Below are positions 54,139-61,026 of a stretch of DNA of 64,000 bases, one piece after another. Every line of letters begins with the position of its first letter. The stretch's first letter is position 1. This DNA comes from Stentor roeselii (Eukaryota; Ciliophora; Heterotrichea; Heterotrichida; Stentoridae), in contig RSEH01000087.1 in NCBI GenBank assembly GCA_006503475.1, forward strand, positions 1 through 64,000, written 5' to 3'. The notes below the pieces were generated by a model that did no database searches, had not been told where the DNA came from, and saw only the letters and a program-made list of their open reading frames with translations. The position numbers and the translations under genes are program-made.

Positions 54139-54642
54139 ATGTCTCACCCACCTCCAGGCTATCCAGCTCCAGGTTATCCTCCACCTCCAGGTGGTTATCC
54201 TCCACCTGGTGCATATCCTCCTCCACCAGGTGCTTATCCACCCCCACCTGGTGCATATCCTCCCCATGGCGGACATCCACCTGGGCATGTTCCACCTCCC
54301 GGTGCATATCCACCTCCCGGCGCATATCCCCCTCCCGGAGCATATCCACCTGGACATGTTCCCCCTCCCGGCGCATATCCCCCCCCTCCAGGTGCATATC
54401 CTCCAGGTGCCTACCCACCTCAAGGTGGACATTCACATGGAGGTCACCATCCAGGTGGTCATGCCCCAGCTGGCTACCCTCCAGCAGGCTACCCAGCACA
54501 AGGCTATCCTGGAGCCAGACCTGCCTGGGCCAACCCTAAGTGCAAGAAATGTCACGGAGCAGGTTACAAAATCAAGAACGGCACCCAAAAACAATGCAAG
54601 AAGTGCTTAAAGAAGGCTGAAAAGCATAAAAAGCATCACTAA
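54139..54642 (+). CDS. Pro/Gly/Tyr-rich repeat protein with DnaJ-type CxxCxGxG motif
   Basis: 167 residues. The first 125 are a run of PPPGAYPPPG-like units with His near the end (HSHGGHHPGGH), a low-complexity, PPxY-like region similar to annexin A7/A11 N-termini and plant glycine-rich A3 proteins. The C-terminus has CKKCHGAGYKIKNGTQKQCK then KC, a CxxCxGxG plus CxxC zinc-ribbon of the DnaJ type, and ends in a Lys/His tail. GC content is higher than in the neighbours because of the repeats. Such chains can phase-separate or bind membranes; function unknown. Confidence 0.75.
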   Translation: MSHPPPGYPAPGYPPPPGGYPPPGAYPPPPGAYPPPPGAYPPHGGHPPGHVPPPGAYPPPGAYPPPGAYPPGHVPPPGAYPPPPGAYPPGAYPPQGGHSHGGHHPGGHAPAGYPPAGYPAQGYPGARPAWANPKCKKCHGAGYKIKNGTQKQCKKCLKKAEKHKKHH

Positions 54643-54909
54643 AGCTAGATAGATTACTAATTTTTATTAATTCTCCTGCTTTATTTCGTTAAATTTAAAG
54701 AAGTTAAGTAATTATAGGGAATAATGACCTGCAAAATAGCTCTTCGAAAGATTTTAGATTTTATAGGAAAGAATTAAGAATTGGCTTATAGATAATTAGT
54801 GAAAAGCATACTGGCTGACTCATCCAGTAAATAATTAATAGGGTGTAATGAATAATAAGCACTTATCTGTAATTGGTTCAAGAAAAATGTGATGGCGGTA
54901 TAATTAAAG

Positions 54910-55104
54910 ATGAATACATCTAATACCTATACTCCTTCGAGCTATCGAAAAAACAGAGTAGCGCTTTCACCACTCACTTCTGAGTACTCACCATACGTCA
55001 AGCCTCGTCAAACAGATGAAGAAAAAGAAAACCAATTTCACACTCCTTCAACATTTGAATCTCCTCTATCCGACATGGAATCGCCTTACTTTACCCTGAG
55101 GTAA
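54910..55104 (+). CDS. Small phospho-site-rich protein
   Basis: 64 residues, with an ATG start in intergenic DNA. Nearly every Ser/Thr is followed by Pro or Tyr-Pro-like context (SPLTSEYSPY, FHTPSTFESPLSDMESPY), so it is a good candidate for proline-directed kinases. Contains the KEN box KENQ and so might be an APC/C target. No fold expected. Confidence 0.5.
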   Translation: MNTSNTYTPSSYRKNRVALSPLTSEYSPYVKPRQTDEEKENQFHTPSTFESPLSDMESPYFTLR

Positions 55105-55157
55105 CTAAACTAATTCAAGGCTATCTTTAAACCAATTCAAAGAAAGCCCTTAAATAA

Positions 55158-56159
55158 TCATTCATTTCCATCAATTCCCTGACCCAGAATTTTAACACAT
55201 TTTTTCCCTTCATCAACAAGAATTCCAGTTCCAATCTGTCGATCATCTTCCCATTCTCCACAATAACAAGACCCATCAACAAAAGTCATTTCACCCTTTC
55301 CAGATTTTTTTCCATCCTTGAACCCGCCAATATAAACATTTCCATCCTTCCTTAAAATTCCTTTTCCATTCATAAGGTCATTGAAAAACTCTCCGAAATA
55401 TTCCAAGTCAAGACTTTTGAAAACTCCGAGTCCTTGTTTTTTTCCATTTTCCCAGCTGCCTTTATAAGAGCTTCCGTCTGCATATTTGTAAACTCCGACC
55501 CCATCAAAGTTTCCGGATTTGTATTCGCCGAAGTACTCTTCGCCTTTCGTTGCGAACTTTTCTAGACCGACTCCGTGTTTGTTGTATTCGACCCAGTGGC
55601 CTTCGTAGGAGTTTCCGTTGGTCCAAACATATTTGCCCCAACCTTCTGCTTTTGAGTTTTTCCAGAAACCGATGTAGTAGTCGCCTTTTTCACTTTTGAA
55701 GATTCCTTTACCGTGCTTTAGACTATCTTTCCATTCACCTTCGTAGATCTCTCCGTTAGCCCATCGAAAAATTCCCAGGCCTTCGGCTTTACCTCGGACG
55801 AAGTAGCCTTTATAGTTATTGCCGTTGGTGTAGTGCTCCATACCCCTGCCTTCCCTAAGATCATATCTCCACTCTCCAAAGTAATACCTACCCGAATCAT
55901 AATACATCCTTCCCAGTCCATGTCTTCGATCATTCATCAAATCTCCTTCATAAGAGCTATCCGCAAATTTTTTCTTAGTCTTAAAAACCATCTGTCCCAG
56001 TTCATCCTCAGAAATTTTCTCAGCATAATCAGCTTCAACCCCAGCTTCAAAGTTATTAAAAAGCGGAAAAATAAACTCAGAAATATCATGTTTATCCAAA
56101 ACGACCATAGAAACCCTGCGATCAACAATCTTTTCAATTTCCGTTTCACAAAACTCCAT
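55158..56159 (-). CDS. MORN-repeat protein
   Basis: 333 residues from the ATG at 56159; an upstream in-frame ATG at 56213 would overlap the kinesin end. A 75-residue N-terminal region (CETEIEKIVDRRVSMVVLDK) precedes about 11 MORN repeats (YEGDL, YFGEW, YKGYF, YEGEW, YIGFW, YEGHW, YFGEY, YKGSW, YFGEF, YIGGF, YCGEW). It lacks the lipid signal of the MORN protein at 16669. It follows the kinesin gene by 10 bp in the same direction, hinting at linked expression. Confidence 0.88.
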   Translation of the reverse strand: MEFCETEIEKIVDRRVSMVVLDKHDISEFIFPLFNNFEAGVEADYAEKISEDELGQMVFKTKKKFADSSYEGDLMNDRRHGLGRMYYDSGRYYFGEWRYDLREGRGMEHYTNGNNYKGYFVRGKAEGLGIFRWANGEIYEGEWKDSLKHGKGIFKSEKGDYYIGFWKNSKAEGWGKYVWTNGNSYEGHWVEYNKHGVGLEKFATKGEEYFGEYKSGNFDGVGVYKYADGSSYKGSWENGKKQGLGVFKSLDLEYFGEFFNDLMNGKGILRKDGNVYIGGFKDGKKSGKGEMTFVDGSCYCGEWEDDRQIGTGILVDEGKKCVKILGQGIDGNE

Positions 56160-56169
56160 AATTATATCA

Positions 56170-59100
56170 TTAAATAATGACGCAAGCACAAGACTTTTCC
56201 CTGACAGTTTCAACTTTTTGATTGCGATTTAAGTTGCTATCAATAATTAACTGATTTTCCAACTTGGCATGTTCCAGTTTGAGTCTTCTAATTTCTTCCT
56301 TCTGAGACTTGACAATAGCTTTAAGGTCTCCTTCAGGGACTTCGCTTTGGTTGAGGACACTTTGATTTAAAGAGAGTCCAGCCGCGATGCTTTGATTTCC
56401 TGACCTGAGTTCATTGTGGATGGTGTAGTTAAGTAAACCGTGAGATCGCTCAATGATTGACTTGTTCCCACCAACGGAGTTCATCCTCAGGTCGTAGCCT
56501 GAAAGCATTTCTTCAGCGGCTTCCATTTGAGTGAAGCTTCTCATTGCTTTTAATGACTCTCCTCGGTTTTTCGCTCTTGACTTTAACTGGTCGATGCCTC
56601 TCATTTTACGGTCCTCGCTGATGTCGCCGAAGACGGAAATTACGAGCATGTTAGTCAGGATCTTGTCGATTAAACTCTCGCTTATTAAGAAGTTGTGAGT
56701 CATTTTATAGTGAAAGGCTGGAGAGGTTGATTGGTCTAGACATGCTAGTGTTCGACATACTCCGGAATTTAGTAAGTTGTACTCACAGTAAACGTTTGTT
56801 GAGTAATTCGCTGGAATACCCTGGGCGTCTTTTATTGATAGGTGAAAATCGATGCTTCGGCTCAGCAGGTCTCTGAGACTTTCAGGCTCGTCTTTTAAGT
56901 TCTCTACTTCAGGACTGATAGAAACTTTGAGAAAACCTTGATGCTGTCCATGATCATCAATGATAGGAAAAGCATCTTCGTCAACAGTCATATAATAAAA
57001 AAGTACCTCAAGAAATACATAAGCATTTCCAATGAGCTGATAAGTTCTCTGGCTCTGGTCAATCTGATCATAAAAAGGATCATATCCCAAGTCAATATCT
57101 TCCGGATTGACTCCATAAGCAAGTTGATTGCAAACTTCTCTCATATCAACAAGCCGTTCTTCCAGCTTGTCAACAGCCCAAGTGATAGGAAAGTCTTCTT
57201 CAATATCAGGATAAATCAATTTAACTCTAACATTAGTGCTTGCAAGTCCCGGTTTCGCTCCTTCTCTATAAAGCTCAGGCTGAAAAAAGACATTTTTTCC
57301 AAGTAAAACAGCTCGTTCATTAGCTTCATTGATCTCTGAAACCGCTTTACTCAAAATTTCTGTCAATCTCTTCAATGCAAGTCTATTATCTTCATACTGT
57401 TCAAGCATTTTCTGCTTATTCAAGATATCCTTCTCAATCTCCTGATGCTTCTTCATCAACTCCTTTTCCCTCTCCTGCATCAAAGCGGCAGCTGAGCCTT
57501 TTTCATTAAGTAATTTCTGAATCTGCATTTTTTCTTCTTCCATCTTAGCCCTAGCTTCTTCCCATTCCGCCTGAAACTTAGCCTTAATTTCCTGTTCCTT
57601 TCTAACAAGTTCTTCATTTTTTTCTCCTAAAATTCCTTTGACCTGTTCAGAGTTCGCTTCTTTAACAGCGAACTCCCAGTCAAAAGTTTTATTAGAAAGT
57701 TCATCAGGGTCGATAAACAAGAAATAATTATGATTCCCAAATCTCAGCCTGTCTTGATTTTCCAGCAAAACAGGCTGGTCGATGATTTTTCCATTTCTCA
57801 TCGTTTTCAAGTTGCTATCTGTGGAAGGGATGAGCAGGCAATTTTCGTTTTCAAGCCTGACAATGCAGTGGTCTTGCCCGATCCCCAGGCCGTCGATGGC
57901 CATGTCGGGTTGCGAGTTTGGATTTTTCTTGCCGATGCGATTGACGCCTGCTTTGAAGCTGTACTTCAGGTACCCGCTCAGAAGAGGGTCTTCGTTTAAG
58001 TTGCTGATAAACGGCCCGGTGGGCCGTTTGATGTTTTCGACTATCATCGGAATGACTGTCATTCTTACACCGTGTGAACGAAGCTTTTGCTGCCAGTTGG
58101 AATCGGTTTCTTCTTTTGCTTTACGTAAAGCCTCGATTTCTCGCTCGTAGGCTAAACGGGCTTCTTCGGTCATGCTGTCGTTTGGCCGGCTTAGCTTGTT
58201 TTCTAGCATCGCTTTTAATTTTTCGTTTTCTTCTTTTAGCTCGCGGATTAACTTTTCTTGGGCTGTTTCGTTTACTATTGCTTGGTTTTTTATGCTTTTT
58301 ACAGCGTCGGCGTATCTTAGGGTGCTGAGAGATTCTTCGAAGTTGAATAGAGCAGGACTGATAGCAGCAATCATGGTAGTCTTGCTATTCCCTCCCAACG
58401 CATTCTGTAAAATTCTCGTTAATTTGCTTTCACGATAAGGAATAACCTCATTTTTTCCCAACAGCCCAGCAGATTTCTTAGCAAGAGTAGTGATAACCTT
58501 TCCTAAAGTCGAGAGTGACTTATTGATACTACTACCTTCTTGAAGCCGTTCACCAGTGGCTCCAGTTTTACCAGCTCTTTCCGACCCAGCAAGGTCAACC
58601 AGGTTAATATTGCTTTGTTTACGGTTTAGCGGTTTACCCGTGGACTGTTCATAGAAAATCTGAGTGAAGGAAATAGTAAGAATAGTATGTGCACGTGAAG
58701 AGGTCGCATTCATGTTGGTAGCTGCCACAGTTCTATGCTTATTTCCCAGTTCCAGGACTCTATTGATCTCTTCATAGCTCTGACAGTTTTCCTTCGTGAG
58801 GTTCTCAACGAAAACGCCTTGGGTCTTGTCCTGACGAACTTTCAAGCCGCCCTGGACCCTATTCGAAGGATGGACGAGCAGGTCATGGACCTGCTCATTG
58901 TAAATCTCAAGCATGCTCGCATTCACGATGTACTCAATGTGAGGGTCAGTCCTTTCTTCGATTTGTTGAAAGATCTCTTCGCAAGTTATGGGAATAATGC
59001 CTTTGTTCCCTCTGTAGCCAACCATTGAGTAACTCTTGCCTGAGCCTGTTTGACCATAAGCGAAAAGACAACAATGGTAACCTTCCCAGGCATTGTTCAG

Positions 59101-59376
59101 CACTCCTTTGCCGATGTCCTCGAAGACTCGGTTCTGATCGGCGTAGGTGGAGGAAGGACTGGACTTTTTAAAGAAACCAGTTTCTTCTTCTTCTCGGAAA
59201 CCATCGTGAGACCAGTAGCTGTAGTCGAAAATGAACTTACGAGAAAAATTTGTGGAATTATTGAAAATCGTTGTAGACTGGCCTGACATTGATATGCAAA
59301 GTTCTGCACCTTCTTGATGCTCTCTTTGATTGAAAGGCCGGACTCTGACTGCTACCTTTACAGAAGACTCAGACAT
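56170..59376 (-). CDS. Kinesin-3 (FHA-containing) with C-terminal CaaX box
   Basis: 1068 residues. The motor domain (5-375) has VKVAVRVRPF, the P-loop GQTGSGKSYSM, switch I NATSSRAHTI, switch II VDLAGSERAG and the neck region. An FHA domain lies near 480-560 (GLGIGQDHCIVRLENEN), placing it in kinesin-3 (KIF1/KIF13 group). A coiled coil (600-680) and a KIF1-type tail with C2-like sequence (FHLSIKDAQGIPANYS) follow; no PH domain is seen. The chain ends CACVII: CVII is a CaaX box of the geranylgeranyl type with a nearby Cys1063 for palmitoylation. This would tether the motor to membrane without a PH domain. All motor residues look intact, so it should be active. Confidence 0.92.
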   Translation of the reverse strand: MSESSVKVAVRVRPFNQREHQEGAELCISMSGQSTTIFNNSTNFSRKFIFDYSYWSHDGFREEEETGFFKKSSPSSTYADQNRVFEDIGKGVLNNAWEGYHCCLFAYGQTGSGKSYSMVGYRGNKGIIPITCEEIFQQIEERTDPHIEYIVNASMLEIYNEQVHDLLVHPSNRVQGGLKVRQDKTQGVFVENLTKENCQSYEEINRVLELGNKHRTVAATNMNATSSRAHTILTISFTQIFYEQSTGKPLNRKQSNINLVDLAGSERAGKTGATGERLQEGSSINKSLSTLGKVITTLAKKSAGLLGKNEVIPYRESKLTRILQNALGGNSKTTMIAAISPALFNFEESLSTLRYADAVKSIKNQAIVNETAQEKLIRELKEENEKLKAMLENKLSRPNDSMTEEARLAYEREIEALRKAKEETDSNWQQKLRSHGVRMTVIPMIVENIKRPTGPFISNLNEDPLLSGYLKYSFKAGVNRIGKKNPNSQPDMAIDGLGIGQDHCIVRLENENCLLIPSTDSNLKTMRNGKIIDQPVLLENQDRLRFGNHNYFLFIDPDELSNKTFDWEFAVKEANSEQVKGILGEKNEELVRKEQEIKAKFQAEWEEARAKMEEEKMQIQKLLNEKGSAAALMQEREKELMKKHQEIEKDILNKQKMLEQYEDNRLALKRLTEILSKAVSEINEANERAVLLGKNVFFQPELYREGAKPGLASTNVRVKLIYPDIEEDFPITWAVDKLEERLVDMREVCNQLAYGVNPEDIDLGYDPFYDQIDQSQRTYQLIGNAYVFLEVLFYYMTVDEDAFPIIDDHGQHQGFLKVSISPEVENLKDEPESLRDLLSRSIDFHLSIKDAQGIPANYSTNVYCEYNLLNSGVCRTLACLDQSTSPAFHYKMTHNFLISESLIDKILTNMLVISVFGDISEDRKMRGIDQLKSRAKNRGESLKAMRSFTQMEAAEEMLSGYDLRMNSVGGNKSIIERSHGLLNYTIHNELRSGNQSIAAGLSLNQSVLNQSEVPEGDLKAIVKSQKEEIRRLKLEHAKLENQLIIDSNLNRNQKVETVREKSCACVII

Positions 59377-59382
59377 ATTTTA

Positions 59383-60276
59383 TTACTCAAACAACTGAAG
59401 CAACTTTTCAGCTTCCTTGATTGTGTCTTGTTCATATCTTGAAGCAGAGGAAAGAATTCTGTGTAAGTTCCCGACAATTCCTAAAGCGACTAAGTCCTTC
59501 TTTATATCCATTTGCACTAAATCTTCTGAATCTAGCATCAAATCAAGAACATTTAAAATAGTCTCAAAAACAACGACAGAGTCATCAGAGTCTAGAAGTC
59601 TAATAAGCAGTTCTCCTCCACCTTCCCTCATAAACGCCTTTTGAACTTTAGGCCTTGCATAATAAAGATTTCGAGAACATAAAGCCGCAGTAGCTCTAAG
59701 TCCTTCTTTCTGGTCATTCATGAACTTAACAATCCACGGCATTAAATTAAGTGCGATGACTTCCTCAGCAACTTCTTCAAGATTTTCAGTTAAAAAGCTA
59801 AGAGCGAGGACAGCCGCTTCAAACTGGTCCCTTTGATCACTTTTAATAAGACGAGCCAAGACTTCAACAACTCTGAACTTTTTTAAGTCATTCAAAAAGT
59901 TTGAGTTTCTGTAGCTTTCCTTGTCACTCGCGAAGATGCCCAACTGAATCACGGCCAAAGTCCCGATGGACCTGGGGTTGTCGGCCCATGTGTGAAGACT
60001 TGAGTCAGGCTGCATGTCGACAAGCGTGTCGGAGGTGAAGAGCTTTGAAAGTTTTTCAACTGATGAAGACTCTCGGGCCTTTGACAGTTCTCTGAATAGT
60101 TTTTACTCAAGTTCTTCATTTAGTTTCTTGTTCTCACTTGCGGTCACGTTGAAGGTTTTCTTGTAAAAGTTCTGTTTATTCGACAAGTAGTTGCTGTGAA
60201 TACTTGAAAAATGAGACTTTTCTACTTGTCCTACGGTTTCGAGTGGTTTATTGAATCTTCCTGAACAACATCCCAT
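59383..60276 (-). CDS. Myristoylable armadillo-repeat protein, two exons
   Basis: The ATG at 60276 begins MGCCSGRFNKP, with Gly2 myristoylation and Cys3-Cys4 palmitoylation sites. The frame reaches a 15-nt intron at 60092-60106 (GTAAAAACTATTCAG on the coding strand) and continues to 59383, 292 residues in all. From about 80 onward there are helical ARM/HEAT-type repeats (FEAAVLALSFLTENLEEVAE, EGLRATAALCSRNLYYARPK, VVFETILNVLDLMLDSEDLV). The palmitoylated, myristoylated N-terminus and ARM array resemble Vac8 or ARO-like adaptors of other protists. Its stop is 6 bp from the kinesin start. Confidence 0.82.
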
Positions 60277-60293
60277 GATTATTAAGAGGAAGT

Positions 60294-60749
60294 TTAACGA
60301 TAACTCTTTTGTCTTCTTGCTCTTGCTCCTCGGCCTCCGAACTTCTTGGGCTCTTTTCGTCTCGGGTCGGCGACGAGTAAGGTTCTGTCGTAGGTGATCA
60401 GCATATCCTTCACCTGTTTTTTAGAGGCTTCATCAACATATTTCTGATAAAACGCCACAATACCTTTAGCAATCGCTTGTCGAATGGCATAAATCTGGCT
60501 GACATATCCTCCTCCATGAACTCTAACTCGAATATCAACATTACCAAATCGTTCATTTCCAAGAAGCAACACAGGTTCCAAGACTTTGACTCTAAGAACA
60601 GCCGGTTCGACAAGATGAAGAGGTACTCCATTGACTCTAATCATTCCTTTGCCTCTAGTAACGAGAGCCACAGCATGAGCGTGCTTTTTATTGCCGAAGG
60701 TCTGTACACTCTCGATCTTGGGAAGGTGAGTATGAAGAGGTTGAGCCAT
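60294..60749 (-). CDS. RPS16: 40S ribosomal protein uS9 (RPS16)
   Basis: 151 residues, full length. [20 protein letters not shown] opens the domain, [20 protein letters not shown] and [20 protein letters not shown] are nearly invariant, and the C-terminus [10 protein letters not shown] enters the decoding centre. It is highly basic. The P-site tRNA contact is the final Arg. Start at ATG 60749; its stop is 17 bp from the start of the ARM gene. Confidence 0.97.
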   Translation of the reverse strand: MAQPLHTHLPKIESVQTFGNKKHAHAVALVTRGKGMIRVNGVPLHLVEPAVLRVKVLEPVLLLGNERFGNVDIRVRVHGGGYVSQIYAIRQAIAKGIVAFYQKYVDEASKKQVKDMLITYDRTLLVADPRRKEPKKFGGRGARARRQKSYR

Positions 60750-60811
60750 TTATATGGTCATTTTTGGTGTGCCTCTTAACCTGGATTCCTTAAGAATACC
60801 TAAAACCTTAA

Positions 60812-61015
60812 CTAGTTATTAGTAAAATATTGAGGCTTAACTCGTGTTTCTCGGTTACGCCGAATTTGTTCACGATAGTCTTCAAGAGTGTATTCTTGTG
60901 GAGAGACCCAGAGACTAAGCATGATAAAAAACAAGTATCCAAGAAGAGAATAAAGAATCATTCCTGGAACACTGTAAAGGTCTGGTAACAGGTTGATAAT
61001 CCCTTCGAAATCCAT
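60812..61015 (-). CDS. Small single-pass membrane protein
   Basis: 67 residues. One long hydrophobic helix (VPGMILYSLLGYLFFIMLSL, residues 17-37) and a charged C-terminal tail with YREQIRRNRETR, so the tail is likely cytosolic. No signal peptide. Its start is only 11 bp from the DOP1 start on the other strand. No family I recognise. Confidence 0.6.
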   Translation of the reverse strand: MDFEGIINLLPDLYSVPGMILYSLLGYLFFIMLSLWVSPQEYTLEDYREQIRRNRETRVKPQYFTNN

Positions 61016-61026
61016 AATAATACTTT

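Noticed and set aside
54089-54499. 136-codon minus-strand frame over the Pro-rich gene
   Set aside because: Antisense image of the PPPGAY repeats; the plus frame carries the zinc motif and a sensible start and stop.
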